The position numbers and the translations under genes are program-made. Under the pieces are notes generated by a model. It saw only the letters and a list, made by a program, of their open reading frames with translations, made no database searches and was not told where the DNA came from. Of a stretch of DNA of 64,000 bases, positions 37,851-46,749 are shown piece after piece. This stretch comes from Flectobacillus longus (GTDB lineage: Bacteria; Bacteroidota; Bacteroidia; Cytophagales; Spirosomataceae), in assembly GCF_030056705.1 (NCBI RefSeq), contig NZ_JASHIC010000019.1, positions 99,107 to 163,106 on the forward strand. The letters run 5' to 3'. Numbering within the stretch: position 1 is the first letter of the stretch; every line of letters starts with the position of its first letter.

Positions 37851-38677
37851 GATTTGAGTCTTTGGGCTTCCATTAAACGTTCTTGTTCTTTTGCCTCAAG
37901 GGTATCATCAAGGCATTTGGTCCATACGAGGTGTACATTTTGGTGACAAACCGCCTCGAAATTGCCAAAAGTTCCTTTTTCGGCTACAGACATGAGCATG
38001 GTGACCCAGCCCATTCCATTTTCGTATCGAGGCGCACGTCCGTCATCACCCATCATATTGGCATAGGATTCTAAAAACAGGGTGTTTTGAGATTCGAAAT
38101 ACTGGAGTAAAGCGATTTTGATACCGATATCAAGACTTTTAAATTCCTTGGCACGAGCTTTTACCCGTTGACCATTGTATGGTTCTCTGATATCGCCATC
38201 CCAGTCCTTGGATTGTTGGAACTCGTGGAGATCGTTACGAGCAGGACGGCACAATGTTGCCAGTAGTTCGTCGAGCGCATCGAGATTAGGTTCATCAGGA
38301 TTGGCAAAAGCTAGGTATTGCATATTTGCCCAAGCAACGTCCACCGCATCAGAATTAGCAAAGCTTTCTTCAAAAACATAGTAAGTAATTCCCTGGTGTT
38401 TGAATTCGGCAAAAGGTCTTTCCACTATCTTTTGTTCAAAAGCAAAACGAGCAATTTTTACCAAGGCCTGGTATTGCTGGACTTCCAAGGTTAGTTCGTT
38501 CCAAAACTGTGGACTACAACCCAAGAGGATAAAAACAGCATATTCCTGTTCCGTTTCTGTGATGTCTTCTACTTTCCAGTGAATCAGTGGAGAGAGTTTG
38601 GCGATTTGCTCAAGAGAACATTCCTCCCATCGTTCGGGCATATCAAACTCCCATGCGTTGAATTGAACCTTTACCAT
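37847..38677 (-). CDS. Phage protein, unknown
   Basis: 276 residues from MVKVQFNAWEFDMPERWEEC; the start at 38677 is chosen because it overlaps the end of the upstream gene (38671) by 7 bp. Acidic, helical, without membrane segment. No family was recognised; it is conserved in style with Bacteroidota phage genes lying between lysis and tail genes. Confidence 0.5.
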   Translation of the reverse strand: MVKVQFNAWEFDMPERWEECSLEQIAKLSPLIHWKVEDITETEQEYAVFILLGCSPQFWNELTLEVQQYQALVKIARFAFEQKIVERPFAEFKHQGITYYVFEESFANSDAVDVAWANMQYLAFANPDEPNLDALDELLATLCRPARNDLHEFQQSKDWDGDIREPYNGQRVKARAKEFKSLDIGIKIALLQYFESQNTLFLESYANMMGDDGRAPRYENGMGWVTMLMSVAEKGTFGNFEAVCHQNVHLVWTKCLDDTLEAKEQERLMEAQRLKS

Positions 38678-39063
38678 AAACCTACAATTTTGAGAACTAT
38701 TACCGCTCGATACGCCCAAACCTCGATGGTTTTTAAGACCGTTTTGGTTTTGGACTTCTTGAGGGCTTGTTGTTGAAGGATATCCACATTAACTCTTTCG
38801 GCTATTTCAACTTTCTGGTAGCTAATGATGGTGTCTTTTAGGGCAATAACAGAATCACGAATGATTAGCTGTTTCTTGAGAAAATCAGCCTCCATTTTGG
38901 CTTTAAGGGCATCTTTAGCACCCTGTTCGGTCAAGACATAATACCCTTTTGGAAGGAGCTGACGAAGACTATCGGTAGTTGTACGCTGAGTCGATTGCGC
39001 TTTGCAGGTTGTCGCCAGACATCCTATCAATAAAATCACTTTTACGCTTAAATTGAGCTTCAT
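38671..39063 (-). CDS. Putative outer spanin-like lipoprotein
   Basis: 130 residues with a signal sequence ending in the lipobox-like LLIGC, so a lipid-anchored mature protein is likely. A coiled-coil segment (~50-100) contains KMEADFLKKQLIIRDSVIAL. A hydrophobic C-terminal stretch (YRAVIVLKIVGLW) is unusual for an o-spanin. The gene overlaps the membrane/coiled-coil gene 38969-39343 by 95 bp in another frame, the arrangement of phage spanin pairs that fuse inner and outer membranes at lysis. It follows holin-like and endolysin genes. Confidence 0.5.
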   Translation of the reverse strand: MKLNLSVKVILLIGCLATTCKAQSTQRTTTDSLRQLLPKGYYVLTEQGAKDALKAKMEADFLKKQLIIRDSVIALKDTIISYQKVEIAERVNVDILQQQALKKSKTKTVLKTIEVWAYRAVIVLKIVGLW

Positions 39064-39343
39064 CGTTTTGCTTTGTCTTTGATAAATCTTCGAGTTTCTT
39101 TTCGGCTGAAGTAGCCTTTTGGTGCGCCTGCTCTGCTTGATTGCGGTGCTGTTTGGCTGTTTGCTGTAAAGTATGTACTTGAGACGATTTCACACGCTGA
39201 CATTTGTTTAGAATGATTATCGACAGGATAATCGTTGCCAAAATGAACAGCTTGTATTTGATAGCCCAGTTTTTTACAGAGTTCCCAAAGCCAAACAGCC
39301 TCGCTGTCGTTTGGGAGGTCCACAGTGATTCGAGCCATTTCAT
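38969..39343 (-). CDS. Putative inner-membrane spanin-like protein
   Basis: 124 residues: an N-terminal amphipathic part, one membrane helix (YKLFILATIILSIIILN, about 30-46), then a Gln/Lys-rich coiled coil (HTLQQTAKQHRNQAEQAHQK) and an acidic end. This is the topology of an i-spanin. The ATG overlaps the stop of the holin-like gene as ATGA (39340-39343). Its 3' 95 bp overlap the putative lipoprotein gene, as in Rz/Rz1 pairs. Confidence 0.55.
   Translation of the reverse strand: MKWLESLWTSQTTARLFGFGNSVKNWAIKYKLFILATIILSIIILNKCQRVKSSQVHTLQQTAKQHRNQAEQAHQKATSAEKKLEDLSKTKQNDEAQFKRKSDFIDRMSGDNLQSAIDSAYNYR
39060..39338 (-). other. Overlapping 92-codon alternative frame
   Basis: Lying almost wholly inside the i-spanin-like gene in another frame, this encodes MARITVDLPNDSEAVWLWEL, then CKKLGYQIQAVHFG. 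It ends in an ATGA overlap with the next gene. Composition looks protein-like, but the coding evidence is better for the frame with a membrane helix and coiled coil. Dual coding is possible. Confidence 0.25.
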
Positions 39344-39624
39344 CTCAAATACCCCTTTTCGGCTTTTTCGGTGGTGGCATCCACAATGGCTTTAGCAGTG
39401 TAGTCCACTGTAAGCTGTGAAACCAAGGCAGTGAGCAAACCGCTAATCCAAACGGATTTGTCACCCGCAAAAAGTAGCCAGTCAGGAAGCTCCATTTGTG
39501 CTTGGAGCTGGGCGATACTCGCACCGATGGCAGCCAATATCAGGGCAATATTTCGGATGGTTCGGAAAATGGACGGGGTAGGAGAAGTAAGTCTCTCGAT
39601 AACACCCAAATTTTGGTTGAGCAT
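39340..39624 (-). CDS. Holin-like small membrane protein
   Basis: 94 residues with two hydrophobic helices (NIALILAAIGASIAQL, about 25-41, and WISGLLTALVSQLTVDYTA, about 59-77) separated by a short polar loop, and a charged tail (TTEKAEKGYLR). Size, topology and position beside the endolysin and spanin-like genes support a holin that triggers lysis by opening the inner membrane. Confidence 0.6.
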   Translation of the reverse strand: MLNQNLGVIERLTSPTPSIFRTIRNIALILAAIGASIAQLQAQMELPDWLLFAGDKSVWISGLLTALVSQLTVDYTAKAIVDATTEKAEKGYLR

Positions 39625-39661
39625 ACAAGCAATAGGATTAAAAGATGGAACAGTTTGAGCC

Positions 39662-39982
39662 CTAACGCCTAGCTATCCGCTTGCGGTTGAGTATGGCATC
39701 GTTTTGCTCAATGAGTTTACTCATTTCATAGTTTTGCTCCGAGATACGCTTGGCCAATAAACGGTTCTCGATAATTACCGTTTTGTAGGCTGCCACGCAG
39801 GTATCGCAAAGCCCTTCGGAATGAGTGTCGATACTGTCGATAGTCTTACGAATCGTAGCGATTTCTGTAATTTTCTCCACAGAATCTTTGTGAGGATTAG
39901 TGCTTTTTACGGTATCATTTAACGAACCGAAAAAGGTAAAGGCGCAAAAAATAAAGGCGCTAAAGAGCAATGTAATTTTCAT
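39662..39982 (-). CDS. Small exported protein in the lysis cassette
   Basis: 106 residues with a signal-like hydrophobic N-terminus (MKITLLFSAFIFCAFTFFGS), then a helical region with two cysteines (GLCDTCVAAY) and a coiled-coil end (LAKRISEQNYEMSKLIEQND). It overlaps the endolysin gene by 23 bp and precedes the holin-like gene. Possible lysis accessory; function not recognised. Confidence 0.5.
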   Translation of the reverse strand: MKITLLFSAFIFCAFTFFGSLNDTVKSTNPHKDSVEKITEIATIRKTIDSIDTHSEGLCDTCVAAYKTVIIENRLLAKRISEQNYEMSKLIEQNDAILNRKRIARR

Positions 39983-40601
39983 CGGTATGAGCGTTTTTTA
40001 GTGTAGAAATTCGGTTTAACCAGCCTTTTAAAAACTTTCGTTGAGTACCTACCCCTATCTTTTTGTAATAATTGGATCGATACTGATAAATGAACTTATA
40101 AAGCTTTGAAGGATTAGCCTTGTTGATGGCTTCGAGGGTTTTGGTGCCTATGATACCATCTGCCTTTAAACCAAGATGTTTTTGGATAGTCTTTACGTGT
40201 ACATGGTTTCGACCAGTCCCGCAGTTGATTATCATATCGCCAATGATTTCCGCTATCCCTTGGTTATGGACTTCACTGAGCCGATGGAATTCCCAATATC
40301 GAGTAAGATAAATCGGTTTAACATCGAGCAGGGTCGTTATCCGTAAATCATTTACCTCCAGTTTGCCGTTTTTGTCTTTATCGCAACTGATAAGAATTAG
40401 TGTGGTACGATTACACCAATTTTTGTACACGGCGTAGGTAATTCCAAACTTGGTCGCGCCTCCTTTATCGTATTGAACCATGACAAAGTAATATCCTTCA
40501 GCTTGAATCAATCGAGGAAAATACAGGTCAAAAACAGAGGCAAAGCCATTGAGATTTAATAATAAAACTAGGGAGAACAGGGCAATAAGTTTTTTAAACA
40601 T
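39960..40601 (-). CDS. Endolysin, glycoside hydrolase family 108-like
   Basis: 213 residues. An N-terminal signal or signal-anchor (MFKKLIALFSLVLLLNLNGF) is followed by the muramidase-like motif with Glu35 (LIQAEGYY; EGG in many relatives), then DKGGATKFGITYAVYKNW. The C-terminal part (NCGTGRNHVHVKTIQKHLGL, then KADGIIGTKTLEAINKA) matches the PG_binding_3 region found behind GH108 domains. It would cut the peptidoglycan glycan strand at the end of infection. The signal implies export without full dependence on a holin. CDKDKNGKLEVND resembles a calcium-binding loop. Confidence 0.82.
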   Translation of the reverse strand: MFKKLIALFSLVLLLNLNGFASVFDLYFPRLIQAEGYYFVMVQYDKGGATKFGITYAVYKNWCNRTTLILISCDKDKNGKLEVNDLRITTLLDVKPIYLTRYWEFHRLSEVHNQGIAEIIGDMIINCGTGRNHVHVKTIQKHLGLKADGIIGTKTLEAINKANPSKLYKFIYQYRSNYYKKIGVGTQRKFLKGWLNRISTLKNAHTDENYIAL

Positions 40602-40617
40602 GGTGTAGAAAAATTTA

Positions 40618-41592
40618 CTATTTCATCCTAAAAATTGATTTATACTTGCTGTTGTCGGGTAGTCGCCCACGTTCTGGCTTGTACGCTGTTTGATTGGTAA
40701 AATCGCTGAAGGTTGTTACATTCTTCGATAAAAAGCCTATCAAATCGTTGTACGCCCCATCGGTTCGGTTTTGAATACCCCGTTTGTATTCTGCCCAAAG
40801 TTTCTCATCGGGTGCTTTGGTGTTGTTGATACCGTCAAACTCACTCAAGACTCTTAAGGCCCCATTGCCGAGCTGTACCACATTCAAAAAAAGTAAGGCT
40901 TCTTCATACGCTGCCCAAGCGATATACTGCTTGAGTAATCGACAAGCATTGACCAATACCTCATCGGTGGCGTTGTTGATATGCGCTTGTTTGATTTGAG
41001 CTAAAGTCGCCATACCAACCACTGGTAAAACCTTGGATACCTCAGCCCAAACAAAGTAGCGGTTGATACTAACGAACATCCTATACGAACCACCGACCAA
41101 GGGCAATACATCAGTAAGATGGGTAGCGGTTGGAAACCAAACACTTTTGAGCGATATTCCGTAGGGAGTAGCCCAAAAAGCCTGGTAAGTAGTCTTATTT
41201 TTGAATAGCTCCAATAAAACCGATTCCAAGGCATTGGATGCGTTTTCAATCGTTTCTCGCTGGCGTTTTTCAAGTACCCCGATTCTCAATGGTTTGGTAT
41301 TATCGGATTCGGTTTCTTGTAAACCGTTGTCGCTATCCAATCCGATGGAGTAGGGCAAATACTTGTGATACGCATAAAATGCCAAGGCTCTGCGGACAAG
41401 CGGTAATATGGGATTAGCCTCATTGTTCTGAGCTTGAGATTCTAAAATTGCCCAGTATTCAGCTCCCAGAGCTTTGACCAAGTAATCTTGTTGCGCCAGC
41501 TCAAGGTAAGGTTTTAAAGAATCAAAGGTGAAATCAGAGGAAATGGCTCTTCCTAAAAATGTCCTCATTTCCTGTGTGGATTTGATTAGCAT
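40618..41592 (-). CDS. Phage structural protein, DUF6712-like (putative)
   Basis: 324 residues, helical, soluble. The first third (FTFDSLKPYLELAQQDYLVK) and the sequence after it resemble Bacteroidota phage proteins of the DUF6712 kind, and a second half with similar LKQYIAWAAYEEA patterns suggests a duplicated helical unit. It lies between portal and lysis genes, where head-tail connector proteins are common. Confidence 0.5.
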   Translation of the reverse strand: MLIKSTQEMRTFLGRAISSDFTFDSLKPYLELAQQDYLVKALGAEYWAILESQAQNNEANPILPLVRRALAFYAYHKYLPYSIGLDSDNGLQETESDNTKPLRIGVLEKRQRETIENASNALESVLLELFKNKTTYQAFWATPYGISLKSVWFPTATHLTDVLPLVGGSYRMFVSINRYFVWAEVSKVLPVVGMATLAQIKQAHINNATDEVLVNACRLLKQYIAWAAYEEALLFLNVVQLGNGALRVLSEFDGINNTKAPDEKLWAEYKRGIQNRTDGAYNDLIGFLSKNVTTFSDFTNQTAYKPERGRLPDNSKYKSIFRMK

Positions 41593-41594
41593 GA

Positions 41595-41789
41595 TTAAAA
41601 TAGTTTATCGAAGAAGCCACCAAATAATAATAATATAAGGTCAATCCCAAAGTAGACGCAAGTACCCATAATAACACCAGCCGCATTGATTACGGAAATG
41701 TCACCACGTTTTACCTGTACTCGTGTCCCTATCCAAATGACTGTAAGGATTATAATTCTTAACACAATCCAAATAATTTGCGCTACCAT
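41595..41789 (-). CDS. Small membrane protein
   Basis: 64 residues with two hydrophobic helices (IWIVLRIIILTVIWIGT and VIMGTCVYFGIDLILLLFGG) joined by a charged loop (RVQVKRGDIS). Tightly packed between portal and DUF6712-like genes. A second holin-like or antiholin function is possible but unproven. Confidence 0.5.
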   Translation of the reverse strand: MVAQIIWIVLRIIILTVIWIGTRVQVKRGDISVINAAGVIMGTCVYFGIDLILLLFGGFFDKLF

Positions 41790-41790
41790 A

Positions 41791-43086
41791 TTAAGAGGCG
41801 TTTGAGGTGGTTTTCTGAGTTCCCGTTGGGTTTACGTCCAAGGTTTGCAGAATGATATTTTTGTAAGCAAAAACTACATTGTTGGGCAATTCCAACAAAG
41901 GTTTGATTTTGCGGTTTAGCACTCGCAGAATCATTTGGCGTTCACGTGGGGTTCGGTACTGTTGTTGGAACTCAGCCGAAACACGAAGTTCCGAGCCTGA
42001 GCCACCCATTACCTTACCATTGGAAACCCCTGCAATGTTGGAGAGTATTGATGAGGCGTTAGAAATCGCTAACATCACAATCTCATAAAGCTTCAGGTAC
42101 TCGTCACCTTTGATACCACGTTCTACGGGAACAATCTCGATGTACGGGGTTAACTTTCCATCGGGACCCACGGCACATTCATCCGCAAGCATTCGGTTTG
42201 AGCCTTGTTCTCCACTTAAAAGTGAATCTACATTTTCCCAAAACTCCTCTCTGAAGGCATCTTCTCCACCTTCATATTCAGCCCCGAACTTGCTAAAGTA
42301 CTCACTAGCAACACGAACGATATTGGCAGCGTTGTACTGGGTATCGAGTCCATTGATATGAAAATCCCAAAGACGATTAGCAATGGAAATGGCTTTTTGG
42401 ACTGGCCACCATGTCGCATAGCTGTAATAAAATTGTCCTGTTTGGGTTCGCTTCACGTGCATGATGTACTCACCTTGTTTGCTCAAGTCAGTATCTAGCT
42501 TGAGGGAAGGCGTAACGATAATATCCTTCTGTGAATTACTCGCCCATTCACCACTAATGAGGTAATTTTGAACAGCTCCTAATTTGAGGTCCTTGTCAGC
42601 ACGACACAAAAGCGGGTCAATTGCAGTAATCAACGGGACTTTATCCTTTTCGATGCTCACATTAGTAAATAGGTTTGCCGTATCTACTATATGGCATCCA
42701 GCCGATTCGTTGAACTCGCTGAGGTCGTTTTTCTGGACAAAATCATGGAGTTTTTTATATTTCTCCGTTTCAATCGGGGTTAAAATCTCCGTCCCTTTAT
42801 CAAAAGTTTGCTCGAAAACGCCAATACCTGCACCAAAAAGAAAGTCCTTTCTAGCTTCCAGTAGGTTGATTAAGTCGCTATTGGAGGCAAGCAAGTCCAT
42901 CATTTCATTGGGCTTTTTGTTATTCATTCCCCAGGGAAATATCTGATAGCTTTTCTCGCCAACCTTAACGTTTTTCTTTACTTGAGTTGAGCCATTGCCA
43001 ACATTGGAATCCGAACGAGTTCCAACATTGACAGTAGCTTTTGTTTCATGGGCGCCAAAGTAAGCTTTCCCGACTGTATTTATCAT
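41791..43086 (-). CDS. Phage portal protein
   Basis: 431 residues from MINTVGKAYFGAHETK. The start at 43086 is preferred to 43149, which would overlap the preceding gene. Features fit Bacteroidota phage portals: YQIFPWGMNNKKPNEMMDLL near the N-terminus, LINLLEARKDFLFGAGIGVF after it, and EFQQQYRTPRERQMILRVLN with a C-terminal helical end. The portal ring at one capsid vertex is the channel for DNA and docks the terminase, encoded just upstream. Confidence 0.75.
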   Translation of the reverse strand: MINTVGKAYFGAHETKATVNVGTRSDSNVGNGSTQVKKNVKVGEKSYQIFPWGMNNKKPNEMMDLLASNSDLINLLEARKDFLFGAGIGVFEQTFDKGTEILTPIETEKYKKLHDFVQKNDLSEFNESAGCHIVDTANLFTNVSIEKDKVPLITAIDPLLCRADKDLKLGAVQNYLISGEWASNSQKDIIVTPSLKLDTDLSKQGEYIMHVKRTQTGQFYYSYATWWPVQKAISIANRLWDFHINGLDTQYNAANIVRVASEYFSKFGAEYEGGEDAFREEFWENVDSLLSGEQGSNRMLADECAVGPDGKLTPYIEIVPVERGIKGDEYLKLYEIVMLAISNASSILSNIAGVSNGKVMGGSGSELRVSAEFQQQYRTPRERQMILRVLNRKIKPLLELPNNVVFAYKNIILQTLDVNPTGTQKTTSNAS

Positions 43087-43096
43087 AGGTGTACAA

Positions 43097-43441
43097 CTAA
43101 AAACGATGGTCAATAAACTCGCCATTGAAGGCAATAATGCCACAGGCATGAATCTCGAATTTTCCGTCAGTGGGATGCCACAAATACCATTTCCCTGCTA
43201 CATGGTTTTCATGTTTGATAGAGCTTAAATCTCTTTTATTGTCAGGGTTTGGATTTGAGGGTCTTCTACTACAGCCCTTCTTTTCTCCAAATGTTCCATC
43301 GACTTTGGTATAAATCAAATCGAAAGTGTCTGGGAAGCCTGAGCCTTTTCCCGCCATTTGGTACTGGTGATAAGCATCTTTAAAATACATACTAATGCCG
43401 TTTTGATGATTCAAAGTTGGGATTTGAATCAAAAAAATCAT
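43097..43441 (-). CDS. Hypothetical phage protein
   Basis: 114 residues, or 97 if Met at 43390 is used. Rich in aromatic residues and Gly (FKDAYHQYQMAGKGSGFPDT, GKWYLWHPTDGKFEIHACGI). No family recognised. It lies 10 bp before the portal gene. Confidence 0.5.
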   Translation of the reverse strand: MIFLIQIPTLNHQNGISMYFKDAYHQYQMAGKGSGFPDTFDLIYTKVDGTFGEKKGCSRRPSNPNPDNKRDLSSIKHENHVAGKWYLWHPTDGKFEIHACGIIAFNGEFIDHRF

Positions 43442-43526
43442 AGGACAAAACTTTTAGGGGAGAAATAGGGGAGGATTTGAGGGAAATTCTACTCTACAAA
43501 AGAGTGATAAACTTGATAGTCAAGAG

Positions 43527-43550
43527 TTTAGCCCCGTGAATGGGGCTAAA
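43527..43550. other. Short hairpin between terminase and portal region
   Basis: TTTAGCCCC (43527-43535) pairs perfectly with 43542-43550 over a 6-nt loop. No T tract follows in either direction, so an RNA-processing or pausing element is as likely as a terminator. The rest of 43,442-43,656 holds no gene. Confidence 0.4.
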
Positions 43551-43656
43551 AATTCTACTCTTTTCACAATTCCATGCTCGCACAGGGACAAAATGGCGTG
43601 CGCCAAAAAGATTTTTGGGAATATATGAAACCTGTAACTGGGTAACGCCAAAAAAA

Positions 43657-45204
43657 TTAGCTCGCCTTCTTGAATAGGAAGGGTCTGGCTTTGGCGCTGA
43701 TGTAAGAAAGATATTTTGAGAACTTTCTAAACATAATATAATCGAATGTATCGCTTAAGTGTGTGGCGAACTCTTGAGGAATGTCTTTCTTTTCAGAGCT
43801 TTTGTCTTTCTCAAAGTTATCTCCAACAATTGGCGCATCTTGTAAAGACATAACCATAGCTTTAGCAGACCAGCCATTAATAAGGATAGTAGGTACCTTT
43901 GCTATAGTACCCTTGAGTAACTCATTAACTAGCTTATAGCGTATATTGTAGGGTGGGTACCCTGTTTGTACCTCATCAAATATCACCCATTTATCCTTAC
44001 GGAAGGCCGTTTTAATATCCTCAAAATAGGGCTTTCTATTTGCATCCTTTTTAGAGCCGCCATTATCACCATATAAAACAACCCGCTTATTATTGTGATT
44101 TTTGTACCTCGTAATTAGGTCATTTGTGAGCTTATTTACTAAGAGTCCGTCTGGAGCTTCCTTTACCCAGAGCACATCGATACACTTAAATTCATTGCCG
44201 AAATCTTGCCAAATAGAGACTGAAGTAAATTTGGCGTTAAAGTCCCAGCTAATTTCCAGCGGTCTATTGGGGTCGTAATCGATCCTTTCATAGTCCATGT
44301 AAACGTGTCTGTCAGAGAAGGCTGAATAAAAAGAGTTTGGGTTTTTGGTTCTTCTTTTATTCAAAATCTCAACATCAAAACTGAGTGGATCTAAAACCTC
44401 TCTTTGGTCCTCGATATAATTCCCTGGTAAAAACATGAGATTGTCATAGGCTGAACCCTGCATATAGTGATATTTGTAGGGTTTTTGTTGTGCCAAATCT
44501 TCAGTTTTATAAATCCATCTTCCTTCGGCGAGCCAAGGAGCAGAGGTAAAATCAATAATTGCCCAGTGGAGCGGATGGTTAAAACCTTTTCTTCCTGGTC
44601 TTGTGTCTTGGTATGCGTATTTGTTTGCCCTTACTGTTGGACGCAAGACTTTATTAAAGATTTCCTCTTTGATGGTTGCTGACTCATCAATAAATAACTG
44701 GTCAAGGCTGGTACCTCGTTTGGCTTGAATTTGCCCTACAGATAAAAAATCGACGGTATATCCATTGGCGAAACAAATACAGTTATCATATTTTCGAAGA
44801 GGATATTTGGCTTTTTGCCAATGCTCTGGTGGACGTTGATTGACCGTGTAGCAACCAGTACCTGTCTTTGAATTATATTCCTCATATCCCCATGCTTTGA
44901 ATACTTCGGCTGATTGACTCAGGATGATATCAGAAACTTGGCGCAAGGTTAAACCTACCAATCCTGCACGTGCGCCTGGCAGCTCACTTGCGGATAAAGC
45001 AATAATATGACAGAGTAGATGGCTTTTCCCAAACCCACGACCGCATTGAGCTGTGGCACGCCAGCCACCAGTGAAACCCCAACCTCGTGGGTCTTTGGGG
45101 TCGGGTGTATCTGCTAGGTTGTTGAGAAAGGCTTCCAGAAAGTCCGCTTGTTTGTTATTTAGCAGGATTTCGGACGTATTACTCAAGTTCGATTGTGTCT
45201 GCAT
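43657..45204 (-). CDS. terL: Phage terminase large subunit
   Basis: The 515-residue packaging motor and nuclease has Walker A GRGFGKS (residues 55-61, after ATAQC), Walker B LDQLFIDESA (~170), and the RNase H-like nuclease acidic residues in ISWDFNAKFTSV (~300), VVLYGDNGG and HLSDTFDYIM near the end. It pumps phage DNA into the prohead through the portal and cuts it. The start overlaps the preceding small-terminase-like gene by 26 bp. Confidence 0.93.
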   Translation of the reverse strand: MQTQSNLSNTSEILLNNKQADFLEAFLNNLADTPDPKDPRGWGFTGGWRATAQCGRGFGKSHLLCHIIALSASELPGARAGLVGLTLRQVSDIILSQSAEVFKAWGYEEYNSKTGTGCYTVNQRPPEHWQKAKYPLRKYDNCICFANGYTVDFLSVGQIQAKRGTSLDQLFIDESATIKEEIFNKVLRPTVRANKYAYQDTRPGRKGFNHPLHWAIIDFTSAPWLAEGRWIYKTEDLAQQKPYKYHYMQGSAYDNLMFLPGNYIEDQREVLDPLSFDVEILNKRRTKNPNSFYSAFSDRHVYMDYERIDYDPNRPLEISWDFNAKFTSVSIWQDFGNEFKCIDVLWVKEAPDGLLVNKLTNDLITRYKNHNNKRVVLYGDNGGSKKDANRKPYFEDIKTAFRKDKWVIFDEVQTGYPPYNIRYKLVNELLKGTIAKVPTILINGWSAKAMVMSLQDAPIVGDNFEKDKSSEKKDIPQEFATHLSDTFDYIMFRKFSKYLSYISAKARPFLFKKAS

Positions 45205-45730
45205 TTTCTTCTGGTGTAGATTGATAGTTGTTGTTTACCGTTACCCGATTGAAGACAATTTGGCGTTTTGGCATCAAATCGGCTGGGTTGAGCTGTGGTT
45301 GGTCGGAATAAACATTGGATAGTTTACCAATTTCTTTTACCGAAGCAATTACCGCATGGGCGTCACGTTCTTTGATGGCCAGACTCATGGCGATATAGAG
45401 GTTTTCGACTAAAATACGCTTGGTACCTTCTTTGTCTATTTCCTCAACACGTCCATAAAGCTCTGTAGCTTCTTGAAGTATTCTAGCGGCTTGGGCATAC
45501 TGAGTACCCTCATCTTGCATGAGCATTTGTTTTACGTGCTGAGGTGAAAACCCTTTACAACGCCAACTAAAAGCTTTACGGTATTTTTCGAGCATGGTTT
45601 GCTCTGACGGAGACAGCTTCCCTCTACCTAGTAGGTAATCTTTGTACTTGTCTAGCTTATCTTGAGTTTTAGCCAGACTCTGTTCTTTTTTCTGAAGTTC
45701 TTCCATAGGTGTAATAAAAAAGTCCGCCAT
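45179..45730 (-). CDS. Putative terminase small subunit
   Basis: Up to 183 residues; if the internal MEELQKKEQ (about 45706) is the start, 175. The longer start lies inside a terminator hairpin, so the shorter one is preferred. A Lys/Gln-rich coiled coil precedes SWRCKGFSPQHVKQMLMQDE, a helix-turn-helix-like segment. Position directly before terL with overlap is the main evidence that this is the DNA-recognition subunit. Confidence 0.6.
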   Translation of the reverse strand: MADFFITPMEELQKKEQSLAKTQDKLDKYKDYLLGRGKLSPSEQTMLEKYRKAFSWRCKGFSPQHVKQMLMQDEGTQYAQAARILQEATELYGRVEEIDKEGTKRILVENLYIAMSLAIKERDAHAVIASVKEIGKLSNVYSDQPQLNPADLMPKRQIVFNRVTVNNNYQSTPEENADTIELE

Positions 45731-45751
45731 AAATGTATGACGGACTTTTCT
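45718..45751 (-). terminator. Terminator after the TPR gene
   Basis: AAAAGTCCG-CATA pairs with TATG-CGGACTTTT through a short loop; read leftward it runs into TTTTTATT. It ends the two-gene cargo unit and overlaps the longest possible start of the small terminase gene. Confidence 0.65.
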
Positions 45752-45778
45752 ACTGAAGTAGGATAAATATTAGTTTTT

Positions 45779-46330
45779 CTAAATTGAGTCTTTAGTAATT
45801 TTTATTTTGACTGGGTTATTTAAAAAAGGCGAGTCCTTGCCTTTATCTTCTAAGATTTTATTGAAATCATAATTATTATTTGGTAAATCTTTAATAGGTA
45901 TTTTCGGATTTTTTTTGGATGCTTTATTGGTATTCTGGGTTTTAATTATAAGATTATCCAAACTTTTTGTAGTACCTTGAAATTCTCTACTGTAAGAGGT
46001 TCTTGTAACAGTGTTACTCGTTAACTTTTTATAATTCAAAATAAATTTAATATTAGCCTGATATGGTTTTTCAGGTAGTTTATTGATGTTATTTTTTGCT
46101 TCTATAGCATATTTTGCAGCATGATCTAAACTATCTAGATTAAAAAAACAAACGGCTATATAATAGCTTGTTTTAGGGTTTTTATTCAGTTTATGAGATT
46201 GAAGAAAATATGTTAGAGCCTCTTTTTCATGTCCATTATCTAATTCACTCATACCTTTATTAAATAATGTTTTAAAGTCATCTGGAGCGATAAATATGAA
46301 TGATACAAAAATTAATAGTAGGTTTTTCAT
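45779..46330 (-). CDS. Exported TPR-repeat protein, probable cargo
   Basis: 183 residues: signal peptide (MKNLLLIFVSFIFIAP), then tetratricopeptide-like repeats (FNKGMSELDNGHEKEALTYF and YYIAVCFFNLDSLDHAAKYA), then a Lys/Asn-rich low-complexity tail. AT-rich. ATGA overlap with the membrane-protein gene upstream makes a two-gene unit bounded by hairpins at both ends, inserted before the packaging genes. Function unknown. Confidence 0.6.
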   Translation of the reverse strand: MKNLLLIFVSFIFIAPDDFKTLFNKGMSELDNGHEKEALTYFLQSHKLNKNPKTSYYIAVCFFNLDSLDHAAKYAIEAKNNINKLPEKPYQANIKFILNYKKLTSNTVTRTSYSREFQGTTKSLDNLIIKTQNTNKASKKNPKIPIKDLPNNNYDFNKILEDKGKDSPFLNNPVKIKITKDSI

Positions 46331-46674
46331 GGTAATGAGTCTTTGGGGTTGTCAATCTTGATTTTATGATGTTTTACTTTAACTGAGTCAATAAACTCTT
46401 GTTTTGATTTATCAACAGTTTTTGTGCCTTTATCTACATAGATTGAGAAAATCATTAACCCAATTCCTAAAGTTAAAAACAATAATCCAGGCGATGCACT
46501 CAGTAGCCCGGCTTTAACACCTTTGTATTCAGCGGTAAAATTAAAATTTCCTTTTACCCCTTCAATCATAAGGTTATATCCTAACTTGACTACTTTGTAT
46601 CCCAGTATTATACAAGTCATTTTTAGGATGAGAATAGTTATAATATTTGAAAAAGCTGTTGTATATAAATCCAT
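46327..46674 (-). CDS. Small membrane protein paired with the TPR protein
   Basis: 115 residues with two or three hydrophobic segments (IITILILKMTCIILGYKVV and ASPGLLFLTLGIGLMIFSIY) and a charged, Lys-rich tail (KVKHHKIKIDNPKDSLP). Translationally coupled to the TPR gene. The pair may form a membrane-periplasm complex; no homologue is recognised. Confidence 0.5.
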   Translation of the reverse strand: MDLYTTAFSNIITILILKMTCIILGYKVVKLGYNLMIEGVKGNFNFTAEYKGVKAGLLSASPGLLFLTLGIGLMIFSIYVDKGTKTVDKSKQEFIDSVKVKHHKIKIDNPKDSLP

Positions 46675-46749
46675 AATTTAGTTCAATTAATATTACCTAA
46701 AATAATACCTTTTGAAACTAGATAGCTCTAGATTAGTTTGAATTTTATT

